Shown here: positions 1 through 8,831 of the stretch, piece by piece
Layout of the letters: every line of letters starts with the position of its first letter
Position numbering within the stretch: position 1 is the first letter of the stretch
Source: an uncultured Lachnospiraceae bacterium
Lineage (GTDB): Bacteria; Bacillota; Clostridia; Lachnospirales; Lachnospiraceae
Length of the DNA: 64,000 nucleotides
Assembly: GCA_944383325.1 (NCBI GenBank)
Contig: CALWPC010000020.1
Coordinates: 1-64,000, forward strand
Direction of reading: 5' to 3'
Made by a program: the position numbers and the translations under genes
Notes under the pieces: generated by a model
What the model was told of the DNA's origin: nothing
Database searches by the model: none
The model's input: the letters and a program-made list of their open reading frames with translations, nothing else

Positions 1-15
1 GAAACAGGGAGACAG

Positions 16-86
16 AAAAAGGAAGAGACAGTTCCGCAGAGAATCCGGGTTTAAAAAAGTCCGAATTTTCTGGGCTTGTCTCTTCC
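16..86 (-). terminator. Probable intrinsic terminator downstream of the LRR-dockerin gene
   Basis: Positions 21-30 and 77-86 form a perfect 10-bp inverted repeat (GGAAGAGACA/TGTCTCTTCC). A second imperfect stem lies inside it (about 38-49 with 61-72). Read on the minus strand the hairpin is followed directly by five T residues (plus-strand A16-A20), as in an intrinsic terminator. It lies about 150 nt past the stop of the minus-strand LRR gene. The long loop makes it unusual, and it might instead serve a gene outside the window. The stretch between (87-232) holds only a weaker GC-rich hairpin near 194-208. Confidence 0.5.
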
Positions 87-232
87 TTGCTTGTCAGAGG
101 GAAAAATCGGTATTACCCGACAGCCCCAACAGGATCATCGTACTTCTTTATGGGTGCACAGTAAACGCTTTACCCGTCTTTTTCTGCCCGGGAAAAGGGC
201 GGTTTCTGTTTTTTTAAATGTTTCTGTGCAAA

Positions 233-2884
233 TTATAACAATCCGGCCGCTACTTTCAAAATTGCAAGGGCATCGGAAGCGTCAATAATGCCGTCGGGTT
301 CAATGTCCGCTGCGCCGAGTGCGGCGGAATCTGTAATTTGTGTGAGGTTTGCGGCATGCTTGAGCACTTCAAGCGCGTCGGAAGCGTCAACGAATCCGTC
401 GCCGTTTACATCGCCCATTGTCCTGCCGGTTGTTGAGACAACTTTCACCAGACTGGGAGCTGACACACCGGCTGCGTTTACAGCAGCGACAGTAATTTCA
501 TAAGTCGTGTCTGTCTCCAGATTGGTAATCTGGTAAGAGGTATCTGCGACCGGTGAGGTCGTAACGAGGGAGCCATTGACATAAACCTGATAACCGGTTG
601 CGCCGGTGACTGCATCCCAACGGATCGTTACAGAATTGGAGCTAGCGGAAACAGCGGTGATTACGCTAGGCGCATCGGGCACCGCTTCGCCTGTGCGCAC
701 CCAGTTTGCATATACGGTGGTGTCAGAGGCAACACGGTTGCTCTGGAAATTCCACCGTGTGGTACACTGGCTGTCCTGATACCATCCGAGGAAACGATAG
801 TCCTCGGATGCGGGAGAAATTGGCTCGATCACAAAGCCGCCTTCCGGAGGAAGGTACTGCGGAGACGGCTGAATAGCGAACACATCATTGTGATTCAGAG
901 AAAATGTTACCGTAATCGGCGTGAAATCCTCGAATGTGTACGAGGTATCTTCAAATCCCGGTTTGCCGGCCATTTTGTACATGGACGGGATGGAAGAAGA
1001 ACCAAACAGATTGCTGCTGAGTACTGGAGCGGCGCCGGTAAAGTATAATTTTGTCAGGGGCGTATTGTAGAACGCTCCGCTGTTGATCATGCTGACTTTG
1101 GCCGGAATCAGCAGGGAAGTAATTTTGGTCCCCGCAAAGGCATCGATACCGATATTGGTCAGTCCGCTGCCGAGCGTGACGTCTGTCAGGGACGTGCACT
1201 GCTCAAAACAGCCTCTTTGATACCGTTCAGAACCGCCGTTTTCTACCCAACTGGAGCTGATCGACGGCAATTCCGTCACGCCGTTGCCGATCACAACGGT
1301 CTTGAGAGAAGTGCAGGAGTAGCAAAGTCCGCCGCCGATGGAAGCAACATTACTTGGTATATATAGTTCTTCAATGGCGGTGCATCCGCTCAGCGCAAAA
1401 CTGCCGATGTTGGTGACGCCTTTACCGATTGTGAGGTTTTTCAGTGACGTGCAGTTTTCCCATACGGATGATCCGATGGTGGTAACGCCGTCGCCGATGA
1501 TTACAGTATGCAGGGATGAGCAATTCGTCATCGCGCCCTGATCGATGGTGATCACATTGTCCGGAATGTTGACCGTGGTAAGCGCGGTGTTTGCAAGAGC
1601 ATCGACCCCGATTGCAAGAACACCGTCGCCAATGGTGAGTTCTTTGAGAGATGTGCAGTTTTCGAACATTCCTCTGCGGTAAGTTTCGGTGTTGCCGTTG
1701 CTGTCCCATGAGGAGGAAGCGGCTGCCATCTCAGTCAGACCGTTTCCGATCACCGCGCGCTGAAGCGATGTGCAGCCGTAAAAACTGCCGCCGCCCATCG
1801 TAATCACATTACTTGGAATCACAATTTCACGAAGAAGGACGTTGCCTTCAAATGTGAATTCGCCCATGGTATTTACACGCGAACCAATGGAGACTTCTTC
1901 AAGAGAGGAGCAGTATTGGAATACACGGTCGCCGAGAGTGGTGACGCCGTCGCCGATGACTGCGCTCTGCAGAGAGGTGCAGCTTAAAAAGGCGCCGTCT
2001 CCGATCGTTTTTACATTGTCAGGAATCACAACGGAGGCCAGTCCAGAGCCGGCAAACGCATCGAGGCCGATTTCAGTGACGCTGCTTCCGATGGTTACTT
2101 CCCGGAGATTAGTACAATTTTCAAATACCCCGAGCCCATAGGAATCGATGTGGCCGTTGTCCTGCCAGGAGTCCCGGGACGTGGCTAATGCAGTTACGTT
2201 GTCGCCGATCACCGCGCTGCGCAGGGAGGTACAGTGGAAAAAGGCGCCTCCGCCAAGTGAGGTTACACTGTCCGGTACGGTAATGGACGCCATAGACGTA
2301 CAGTTGGCGAACGCATTTTCTCCTATCGCTGTTACAGACTCTGGAATTGTAAAATTATCCAGTGTGGAACAATCGCTGAACGCGCTGTCTCCGATGGCGC
2401 GCAGTGTGCTTCCCTTAATCTGAACCTGCTGCAGATAACTACATTCTGCAAACGCAGACTCCGCGATTTCCTTTACTCCGTCGCCAATGAGGACTTGCTG
2501 AAGACCAGAGCAGTTCAGAAACGCCTTGGTGTCAATATATGTAACAGATGACGGGATCGTGACGGTCTGAATGCTCGTGTTGTCCTCGAAAGCGCCGGTG
2601 CCTCTGTAGTGTGAATTTTTCCCGATTGCCGAAACGGTGTGTCCGTTCAGAGTCGAGGGAATGGAAAGAGCGCTCGCGCTTCCGGTGTACTGCATAATGA
2701 CGGCGCTGTTGTCGGCCAGGACAATATAGCCGAAATCGCCGCTGGTACGCAGTTCGTAGTCTTCGTCGAGGTAGCCCATCGTCTCGGCCGCCTCGGCCGC
2801 AACCGGAGGGGAAAGGGTGACTGCCGGAGCTGTCAGTGCCAGTCCCAGTCCAATCGCAAAAGCAATTTTTTTGATTTGTTTCAT
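233..2884 (-). CDS. Secreted BspA-type leucine-rich-repeat protein with B-repeat, FN3 and C-terminal dockerin
   Basis: An 883-residue exported protein. It begins with a signal peptide (lysine-rich start, hydrophobic core, cleavage likely near residue 33). About twenty BspA/TpLRR repeats follow (roughly residues 60-640), with the recurring pattern F-x-NCTSL-x-x-V-x-I-G-x-x-VT. Next come an InlB-type B-repeat (about 655-728, ending VYANW), one fibronectin type III domain (about 735-820) and a type I dockerin (about 824-883). The dockerin has two calcium-loop repeats; the first reads D-V-N-G-D-G-F-V-D and the second replaces the Asn with Glu. BspA-like repeats are known in surface proteins that bind host or matrix ligands; a dockerin normally docks to a cohesin on a scaffoldin. 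No cohesin gene is in the window, so the partner is unknown. A good GGAG site precedes the ATG. The gene stands alone, divergent from the FGGY kinase. Confidence 0.88.
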   Translation of the reverse strand: MKQIKKIAFAIGLGLALTAPAVTLSPPVAAEAAETMGYLDEDYELRTSGDFGYIVLADNSAVIMQYTGSASALSIPSTLNGHTVSAIGKNSHYRGTGAFEDNTSIQTVTIPSSVTYIDTKAFLNCSGLQQVLIGDGVKEIAESAFAECSYLQQVQIKGSTLRAIGDSAFSDCSTLDNFTIPESVTAIGENAFANCTSMASITVPDSVTSLGGGAFFHCTSLRSAVIGDNVTALATSRDSWQDNGHIDSYGLGVFENCTNLREVTIGSSVTEIGLDAFAGSGLASVVIPDNVKTIGDGAFLSCTSLQSAVIGDGVTTLGDRVFQYCSSLEEVSIGSRVNTMGEFTFEGNVLLREIVIPSNVITMGGGSFYGCTSLQRAVIGNGLTEMAAASSSWDSNGNTETYRRGMFENCTSLKELTIGDGVLAIGVDALANTALTTVNIPDNVITIDQGAMTNCSSLHTVIIGDGVTTIGSSVWENCTSLKNLTIGKGVTNIGSFALSGCTAIEELYIPSNVASIGGGLCYSCTSLKTVVIGNGVTELPSISSSWVENGGSERYQRGCFEQCTSLTDVTLGSGLTNIGIDAFAGTKITSLLIPAKVSMINSGAFYNTPLTKLYFTGAAPVLSSNLFGSSSIPSMYKMAGKPGFEDTSYTFEDFTPITVTFSLNHNDVFAIQPSPQYLPPEGGFVIEPISPASEDYRFLGWYQDSQCTTRWNFQSNRVASDTTVYANWVRTGEAVPDAPSVITAVSASSNSVTIRWDAVTGATGYQVYVNGSLVTTSPVADTSYQITNLETDTTYEITVAAVNAAGVSAPSLVKVVSTTGRTMGDVNGDGFVDASDALEVLKHAANLTQITDSAALGAADIEPDGIIDASDALAILKVAAGLL

Positions 2885-3023
2885 AACTTTCGCTCCTTAT
2901 AGTGTTTATTTTTTGACACCGGGTGAAACGGTATCAATGATGCGCCCTGTTTCAGACAAGTGCCATATCATAATTATAACAAAAAACGGATGAGAAAAAA
3001 AGTAACAGATGTATATTTTACAG

Positions 3024-3052
3024 TTTACGGAGGGCAAAAAATCATTTATACT
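3024..3052 (+). promoter_or_regulatory. Candidate sigma-A promoter for the FGGY kinase
   Basis: TTTACG (3024-3029) and TATACT (3047-3052) are separated by 17 bp, about 50 bp ahead of the kinase start. This is inferred from the consensus only. Confidence 0.5.
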
Positions 3053-3099
3053 GAATGTAAAAAAGCAGTGATTATTATGTAAGGCGGAGGAGGAAACAT

Positions 3100-4701
3100 A
3101 TGGACACGAATGTAAAACAGGCAATTTTAGACGGCAGGACGGCTCTTGGAATTGAGTTTGGTTCAACAAGAATCAAGGCGGTGCTGATTGACGATGCGCA
3201 TCGTCCGATTGCAAGCGGGAGTCACGATTGGGAAAACCGATATGAGAATAATATATGGACGTACTCTCTTGAGGATATATGGGGCGGACTGCAGGACAGT
3301 TATGCCAAACTGGCGCAGGACGTACAAAATCAGTACGGAATTCCGCTGCAGACGGTAGGAGCTATCGGCTTCAGTGCGATGATGCACGGTTATCTGGCGT
3401 TTAATCAGGAAGGGGAATTGCTCGTGCCGTTTCGTACCTGGCGGAACAATATTACCGGACAGGCTGCCGATGAGCTTACCGAGCTGTTTTCGTTCCACAT
3501 TCCGCAGAGATGGAGCATTGCGCATTTGTATCAGGCTATTTTGAATGAAGAGCCGCATGTGCGGGATATTGATTATATGACGACGCTTGACGGTTATATT
3601 CACTGGAAACTGACCGGAGAGAGAACGCTCGGCGTAGGAGAGGCTTCCGGGATGTTTCCGATTGACAGTGAGACGGTCGATTACTGCGAGAACATGGTGC
3701 AGGCGTTCGATCGGCTTGTCGGGCCGCGTAGGTTTCCATGGAAGCTCAGAGAAATCATGCCTAAAGTGCTCAAGGCCGGCGAGCAGGCGGGTTGTCTCAC
3801 CGAGGAGGGGGCAAGGCTGCTTGATCCGACCGGCACGCTGCGGGCGGGCATTCCGCTCTGCCCGTCGGAGGGCGACGCCGGCACCGGAATGGTTGCGACC
3901 AACAGCGTGACGCCGCGCACGGGAAACGTATCGGCCGGCACCTCCGTATTTGCCATGATTGTGTTAGAGAAGGCGCTTTCCAGGCCGTATCCGGAGATTG
4001 ATATGGTGACGACGCCCTCCGGGGATCAGGTTGCCATGGTGCATTCGAACAACTGCACGTCCGATTTAAACGCGTGGGTAAATGTGTTCAAAGAATTTGC
4101 AGAGAGTTTTGGCATCGACGTCGATATGAATACGTTGTTTGGCACGCTGTATAACAAAGCGCTAGAGGGGGATGCGGACTGCGGCGGGCTGCTGTCGTAC
4201 GGATATTTGTCCGGTGAACATATCACGCATTTTGACGAGGGGCGGCCGTTGTTTGTGCGCACGGCCAACAGCAAGTTTACGTTGGCCAATTTTATGAGAA
4301 GTCACCTGTTTACGTCGCTTGGGGCGCTCAAGATCGGCATGGATATTTTGCTCAGGGAAGAACATGTGCAGATTGACCGTATTTTGGGTCACGGCGGCTT
4401 GTTTAAGACAAAAGGGGTCGGCCAGAGCATTCTGGCTGCCGCAATGAACGCACCGGTTTCGGTGATGGAGACGGCCGGCGAAGGAGGCGCCTGGGGGATG
4501 GCTATCCTGGCGGCGTATATGAACCGGAGAGCGGAGGGCGAATCGCTCAGTGCGTATCTGGACGGCAAAGTGTTCGGAGCGAATGCCGGAACTAGCATGG
4601 AGCCGAAGCAGAAGGATGTGGAAGGATTTGAGTCATTTATGGCGCGTTACCGGGAAGGTCTGGCGATTGAGCGCGCAGCGGTAGAGCATTTGGCTGAATA
4701 G
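3100..4701 (+). CDS. FGGY-family carbohydrate kinase, substrate unassigned
   Basis: A 533-residue cytosolic ATP-dependent sugar kinase. The N-terminal FGGY domain opens with the phosphate-binding segment [10 protein letters not shown] (about residues 13-22). The C-terminal domain carries the ribonuclease-H-like signatures G-N-V-S-A-G-T-S (about 276-283) and G-H-G-G-L-F (about 430-435). FGGY enzymes phosphorylate pentuloses, hexuloses, polyols or related sugars. This one differs clearly from the xylulokinase at 18250-19719 and resembles the group often annotated as ribulokinase- or xylulokinase-like ATPases. No isomerase, epimerase or transporter adjoins it, so the substrate cannot be deduced. 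GGAGGAGG lies just upstream of the ATG. The gene appears monocistronic, ending at a hairpin shared with the convergent rubrerythrin gene. Confidence 0.82.
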   Translation: MDTNVKQAILDGRTALGIEFGSTRIKAVLIDDAHRPIASGSHDWENRYENNIWTYSLEDIWGGLQDSYAKLAQDVQNQYGIPLQTVGAIGFSAMMHGYLAFNQEGELLVPFRTWRNNITGQAADELTELFSFHIPQRWSIAHLYQAILNEEPHVRDIDYMTTLDGYIHWKLTGERTLGVGEASGMFPIDSETVDYCENMVQAFDRLVGPRRFPWKLREIMPKVLKAGEQAGCLTEEGARLLDPTGTLRAGIPLCPSEGDAGTGMVATNSVTPRTGNVSAGTSVFAMIVLEKALSRPYPEIDMVTTPSGDQVAMVHSNNCTSDLNAWVNVFKEFAESFGIDVDMNTLFGTLYNKALEGDADCGGLLSYGYLSGEHITHFDEGRPLFVRTANSKFTLANFMRSHLFTSLGALKIGMDILLREEHVQIDRILGHGGLFKTKGVGQSILAAAMNAPVSVMETAGEGGAWGMAILAAYMNRRAEGESLSAYLDGKVFGANAGTSMEPKQKDVEGFESFMARYREGLAIERAAVEHLAE

Positions 4702-4702
4702 T

Positions 4703-4746
4703 AAAAAACGGCCCGCCTCTCTTCTCTGTGGGAAAGAGGGGCGGGC
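4703..4746 (-). terminator. Intrinsic terminator of rubrerythrin, shared hairpin between convergent genes
   Basis: A 13-bp GC-rich stem (4711-4723 with 4734-4746, one G-U wobble) is followed on the minus strand by six T residues (plus-strand A4703-A4708). On the plus strand no T run follows, so termination should be efficient mainly for the minus-strand rubrerythrin transcript. Confidence 0.8.
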
Positions 4747-4765
4747 GTCCTGATGCAGGTATTTT

Positions 4766-5356
4766 TTAGTTCATATAAGGGGCCAATGACAGGGGAATGT
4801 AATAACCCTGCGCATGATTGCAGACCGGGCACCGTTCGGGCACTTTTGTCCCTTCATAAATGTACCCGCACTCCAGGCACATCCAATGTGTGGGAGTGTC
4901 GGATTCATACAGAGTGTTGGTTTCTAACAGCTCGGCGAACATTCCGAAACGGTCGCCGTGCGTTTTTTCTACTTCTGCAATCATATGGAAAGCGCCGGCA
5001 GCTTTCTGAAATCCCTCCTCGCGGGCGGTTTCCTCGAAAGCTTTATACACGTCGTCGTGCTCTTCATATTCATTGTGCTGTGCAAAGCGCAGCAAATCAG
5101 AGACGGAGTCGCTGATGTCTACCGGGTAGCTTCCCTCGATGGCGATGTTTTCGCCGGAAAGCTCTGTCAGCAGATTGTAGAAGATGGCGGCGTGCTCTTT
5201 TTCCTGGTCGGCGGTAAAAGTGAACACGTCCGCGATTGCGGCAAGCCCCTGTTTGCGGGCACAAGAGGCGCCTATGGTGTAGCGGTTGCGCGCCTGGCTT
5301 TCGCCCGCGAAAGCGCGCATGAGATTGACTTTAGTCTGACTGTTTTTAAAATCCAT
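4766..5356 (-). CDS. rbr: Rubrerythrin
   Basis: A 196-residue non-haem iron protein that reduces peroxides in anaerobes using electrons from NAD(P)H via rubredoxin-type partners. The N-terminal ferritin-like four-helix domain (about 1-145) supplies the di-iron ligands, with visible motifs A-F-A-G-E-S-Q-A-R, D-Q-E-K-E-H-A and E-V-E-K-T-H. The C-terminal rubredoxin-like knuckle (about 155-185) has the two pairs C-L-E-C-G-Y and C-P-V-C-N. Length and layout match classical rubrerythrin. A GGAGG lies 13 nt before the ATG. It is a single-gene unit with its own terminator. It is a typical oxidative-stress defence of strict anaerobes, consistent with the hydF-containing region in the same window. Confidence 0.95.
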   Translation of the reverse strand: MDFKNSQTKVNLMRAFAGESQARNRYTIGASCARKQGLAAIADVFTFTADQEKEHAAIFYNLLTELSGENIAIEGSYPVDISDSVSDLLRFAQHNEYEEHDDVYKAFEETAREEGFQKAAGAFHMIAEVEKTHGDRFGMFAELLETNTLYESDTPTHWMCLECGYIYEGTKVPERCPVCNHAQGYYIPLSLAPYMN

Positions 5357-5482
5357 AAATCACTCAAAACCTCCATACGTAAGCGTTGCTCACCGACTGG
5401 TAACATCAGTAAGTGTTGTGTATTATTTCCAATTCTGTTTGGTTTATTCCGGGCTTCAATATTTTTCGGCTCTAGCGCGCGT

Positions 5483-6007
5483 CTACATCATGGAGGCGAT
5501 GATCAGACTGGCGATGACGCCGGCCAGGGTTGAGAGCAGCGCGCCCGGAAGTGTGTAGCGTGTTTTTGTGATTTTGACAATCATAAAGTAGACAGACATG
5601 GTGTAAAAGATACTTTCCGTGCAGCTCATAATGATCGAGGCGGCATATCCGGCGTAAGAGTCGGCTCCGCTTTCTTTGAATATATCCAGGACAAGGCCGG
5701 TGGCGGCCGAGGTGGAGAGCGGACGTATGAGAATCACCGGCCAGAGAATGGAGGGGATGTGAAGAAAGGCGAGCGCTTTTCCGAGCAGTTCGGAAATCCA
5801 GTCGAGAAATCCGGAAGCCCGTAAAATGCCGACGCCGGTCATCAGGCCGACGAGCGTGGGGAAGATCGACGCCGTAACCCGCATGCCCTCTTTTGCGCCT
5901 TCGATAAAATCATCAAATACCGGCTTTTTCATCAGCAACCCAAAGCCAATAATATAAAAGATAAAAACAGGGATAATAAAATCAGATAAATATAACAGAA
6001 AGCGCAT
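5483..6007 (-). CDS. spmB: Spore maturation protein SpmB (nucleoside-recognition/Gate domain)
   Basis: A 174-residue multi-pass membrane protein with the Gate-domain signature of SpmA/SpmB. It contains the conserved G-A-K-E-G-M-R segment, the F-P-T-L-V-G-L-M-T stretch, the [10 protein letters not shown] motif and the S-C-T-E-S-I-F-Y-T motif. In Bacillus, SpmA and SpmB are needed for full dehydration of the spore core. They are normally adjacent (spmA-spmB), but here the upstream neighbour is the divergent asnS and no spmA is present. The gene is divergent from asnS with about 130 bp between. No clear terminator was found in the 126 bp before rubrerythrin. Confidence 0.9.
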   Translation of the reverse strand: MRFLLYLSDFIIPVFIFYIIGFGLLMKKPVFDDFIEGAKEGMRVTASIFPTLVGLMTGVGILRASGFLDWISELLGKALAFLHIPSILWPVILIRPLSTSAATGLVLDIFKESGADSYAGYAASIIMSCTESIFYTMSVYFMIVKITKTRYTLPGALLSTLAGVIASLIIASMM

Positions 6008-6139
6008 AAAGGGATAGCCGCCTTATTTTGCGTTTGTTACTATGTGTATGCGTGTGCGGGGAAAAGATATGCAGAAAGTTTGCACGGCGTCAGATGCGCC
6101 GGACAGCGGCCGCGCGCGGAAAAAGGAGGAGAACGGATC

Positions 6140-7531
6140 ATGGAAGAGGTTTCAGTCAAAACACTGTATCGTGACCCAAAACAGTTTTTGGAGCGGAAAG
6201 TGACAGTTAGCGGTTGGGTCAGGAGCGTGCGTGCGTCCAAGACCGTCGGGTTTCTTATGCTGAGTGACGGAACCTTTTTTGAGCAGCTGCAGGTCGTTTA
6301 TGAACAGTGTCTGGAAAACTTCGTTCAGATTTCGCGATTGAATGTCGGGGCGGCAGTAGTCGTGACGGGGATCGTCACCGCTGCGCCAAACGCAAAGCAG
6401 CCGTTTGAGCTGCATGCGCAGACGGTGCAAATTGAAGGGGCGTCCGCACCGGATTATCCCTTACAAAAAAAGAGGCATTCCTTTGAGTATCTGCGGACGA
6501 TTCCGCATCTGAGGCCGCGGGCGAATACATTTCAGGCAGTGTTTCGCATTCGCTCACTGGCAGCGTATGCGATTCACCGGTTTTTTATGGAACGCGATTT
6601 TGTTTATGTGCATACCCCGATTATTACAGGCAATGACTGCGAGGGAGCGGGGGAAATGTTTCGGGTGACGACGTTTGATCCGGCGGCGACTCCGTTAAAG
6701 CCAGATGGAAGCGTTGATTATACGGCAGATTTTTTTGGCAGGGAGACCAATCTTACCGTCAGCGGGCAGCTTAACGGAGAGACGTATGCGATGGCGTTTC
6801 GCAACATTTATACGTTTGGGCCGACGTTTCGCGCAGAAAATTCCAATACGGTCCGCCATGCGGCAGAGTTTTGGATGGTGGAACCCGAAATGGCATTCGC
6901 AGATCTCGGCGACGATATGGATCTTGCGGAAGCGTTGTTAAAATATATTATCCGGTATGTGCTTGAGGAGGCGCCAAAAGAGCTTGCGTTTTTAAATCAG
7001 CATGTAGACGAGGGACTGCTTGCCCGGCTAAAAAATGTGGCCGAATCAGAATTCGTCCACATCACGTACACCGAAGCGGTCAGGCTGCTTGATCAGTCGG
7101 GAGAACAATTTGAACATCCGGTTTTTTGGGGAGCGGATTTGCAGACGGAGCATGAGCGCTATCTGACCGAACAGATATTTAAAGGGCCGGTGTTTGTGAC
7201 GGATTATCCAAAAGAGATCAAGGCATTTTATATGAAGCAGAATGCAGACGGGCGCACGGTGGCGTCCGTGGACTGTCTCGTGCCGGGAATCGGTGAAATT
7301 ATAGGAGGCAGTCAGCGGGAGGACAATTATGAAGCGCTTTGCCGAAGAATGGAGGAACTGGGACTGAGGCAGGAAGATTATTCGTTTTATCTGGATCTGC
7401 GCAAATACGGCTCGGCGCGTCATGCGGGCTTTGGGCTCGGCTTTGAGCGGTGTGTGATGTACCTGACCGGTATGACAAATATCCGCGATGTAGTGCCGTT
7501 TCCCCGCACAGCCGGTCATTGTGAATTGTAG
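6140..7531 (+). CDS. asnS: Asparagine--tRNA ligase
   Basis: A class IIb aminoacyl-tRNA synthetase of 463 residues that charges tRNA-Asn. The N-terminal OB-fold anticodon-binding domain (about 1-115; V-S-G-W-V-R-S-V-R) is followed by the catalytic core. Motif 2 is recognisable around F-R-A-E-N-S and [11 protein letters not shown]. Motif 3 near the C-terminus reads G-F-G-L-G-F-E-R. An upstream in-frame extension to 6044 exists, but AAGGAGG at 6123-6129 sets the start at ATG 6140, giving the usual family length. No T-box leader is evident in the short upstream region. Confidence 0.96.
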   Translation: MEEVSVKTLYRDPKQFLERKVTVSGWVRSVRASKTVGFLMLSDGTFFEQLQVVYEQCLENFVQISRLNVGAAVVVTGIVTAAPNAKQPFELHAQTVQIEGASAPDYPLQKKRHSFEYLRTIPHLRPRANTFQAVFRIRSLAAYAIHRFFMERDFVYVHTPIITGNDCEGAGEMFRVTTFDPAATPLKPDGSVDYTADFFGRETNLTVSGQLNGETYAMAFRNIYTFGPTFRAENSNTVRHAAEFWMVEPEMAFADLGDDMDLAEALLKYIIRYVLEEAPKELAFLNQHVDEGLLARLKNVAESEFVHITYTEAVRLLDQSGEQFEHPVFWGADLQTEHERYLTEQIFKGPVFVTDYPKEIKAFYMKQNADGRTVASVDCLVPGIGEIIGGSQREDNYEALCRRMEELGLRQEDYSFYLDLRKYGSARHAGFGLGFERCVMYLTGMTNIRDVVPFPRTAGHCEL

Positions 7532-7549
7532 AATGAGAAAGGACTGATG

Positions 7550-7579
7550 TTGACGCGGCGCTCATATTGATAGTATAAT
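7550..7579 (+). promoter_or_regulatory. Candidate sigma-A promoter for the UroD-like/GH106-like pair
   Basis: TTGACG (7550-7555) and TATAAT (7574-7579) are separated by 18 bp, about 80 bp ahead of the UroD-like start. Confidence 0.65.
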
Positions 7580-7657
7580 AATTCCATAACATTGGTTGAA
7601 ATACGGGGATTTATCCGGCAGTCTCAACAGGGTCGGTAAAAGAAAGGTTGGAGGGAT

Positions 7658-8773
7658 ATGAAATACAAAAAAAATTGGGAAGAAACACAACAGAAATTTA
7701 TTAACTGGTGGAATCACAAAAATACCGGGCGGCCGCTGATGATTGTCATGGCCAAAAAAGAACATCCGGTGCCTCTTGATCCGAAGTATGAGTATAACAG
7801 CGTGGAAGAAAAATATACGAACGCGGAGAAAATGGTGGCACATTACCGCAACTGGGCAGAAAATATTGAGTGGATGGGCGAAGCGTTTCCGTGTATGTAT
7901 GCGGATTTCGGCCCGGGCTCCATCGCGGGCTATCTCGGGTCGGAGATTGTGTTTAATGAACGCACAGTGTGGTTTGAAGAGTGCGTTGAGGACTGGGAGG
8001 ATACGCCGCCGCTTGTGTTTGATCCGGAAAATAAATGGTTTCAAAAGCATATCGAGGTCGTAAAAAAGTGTGTGGAGCTCAATAACGGCGATTTTGTCAA
8101 TACCGTTCCGGACTTGATGGAAAATATTGACGTTATTGCGTCTCTGCGCGGCGCGCAAAATACGATTTTTGACATGATGGACGAGCCGGAGGAAATCCAC
8201 GAGAGGATCGCACAGGTTCAGGCGTGCTATTTTGACTATTACGATCGTTTTTATGATCTGGTAAAAATGCCGGACGGTTCGTCTTCCTATTCTATGTTTT
8301 CGATCTGGGGACCGGGTAAGACGGCGAAACTTCAGTGTGATTTTTCCGCGATGATGTCGCCGGATCAATTCCGGGAGTTTATCCAGGAGCCGCTCCGCCA
8401 ACAGGCGCGCAAGTTGGATCATGTGCTCTATCATCTGGATGGTCCGGATGCAATTCGTCATGTCGATGCGCTGATGGAAATTGAGGAAATTGACGCGCTT
8501 CAGTGGACGAGCGGAGATCACGGGCCGGATGGGACACTGGAGGAATGGTATGAAATTTATGACAAGGTGCGCAGGGCCGGAAAATCACTTTGGATTAAAG
8601 TGTACACGGGCACAGTGGACGACTGGATTGCAGGCGTCGACAGAATTGTAAAGCGCTACGGCTCGGATTGTCTGTTTTTCTATTTTAATCCAATGTCTAT
8701 GGAAGACGCCAAGAAGCTGATGGCGTATGCCGAGGAGCACTGGTGTGACGTGAAGGGTACTTTTGAGGGGTAA
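7658..8773 (+). CDS. UroD-superfamily protein of unknown role (uroporphyrinogen decarboxylase/corrinoid methyltransferase-like)
   Basis: A 371-residue soluble protein resembling the divergent uroporphyrinogen-decarboxylase (URO-D) superfamily seen in many Clostridia. It shows a central D-L-M-E-N-I-D-V segment, the W-G-P-G stretch and a late H-L-D-G-P-D-A block, consistent with a TIM-barrel. Heme genes are absent here. It is co-directional with the following GH106-like glycosidase (58-bp gap) and shares the promoter at 7550-7579, which suggests a role in sugar or methoxy-compound metabolism rather than heme synthesis. The superfamily also includes corrinoid-dependent methyltransferases (MtaA/CmuA type), but no corrinoid protein adjoins. 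Membership is moderately certain; the reaction is unknown. Confidence 0.65.
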   Translation: MKYKKNWEETQQKFINWWNHKNTGRPLMIVMAKKEHPVPLDPKYEYNSVEEKYTNAEKMVAHYRNWAENIEWMGEAFPCMYADFGPGSIAGYLGSEIVFNERTVWFEECVEDWEDTPPLVFDPENKWFQKHIEVVKKCVELNNGDFVNTVPDLMENIDVIASLRGAQNTIFDMMDEPEEIHERIAQVQACYFDYYDRFYDLVKMPDGSSSYSMFSIWGPGKTAKLQCDFSAMMSPDQFREFIQEPLRQQARKLDHVLYHLDGPDAIRHVDALMEIEEIDALQWTSGDHGPDGTLEEWYEIYDKVRRAGKSLWIKVYTGTVDDWIAGVDRIVKRYGSDCLFFYFNPMSMEDAKKLMAYAEEHWCDVKGTFEG

Positions 8774-8831
8774 CATGAAAAGGCGGTCAGTAACTTTTCA
8801 AATATAGTATTCAGATTAAGAGGATTGATGC

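Noticed and set aside
194-223. Plus-strand terminator ending in T run near 223
   Set aside because: The stem is only about 4 bp (GCCC/GGGC), the T run follows after a gap, and no plus-strand gene precedes it in the window.
6044-6139. N-terminal extension of asnS
   Set aside because: A perfect AAGGAGG lies before ATG 6140 and the family begins there.
7562-8521. 319-codon minus-strand frame opposite the UroD-like gene
   Set aside because: Composition dominated by Arg, His and Ile; it covers the promoter of the UroD-like gene; no ribosome site.
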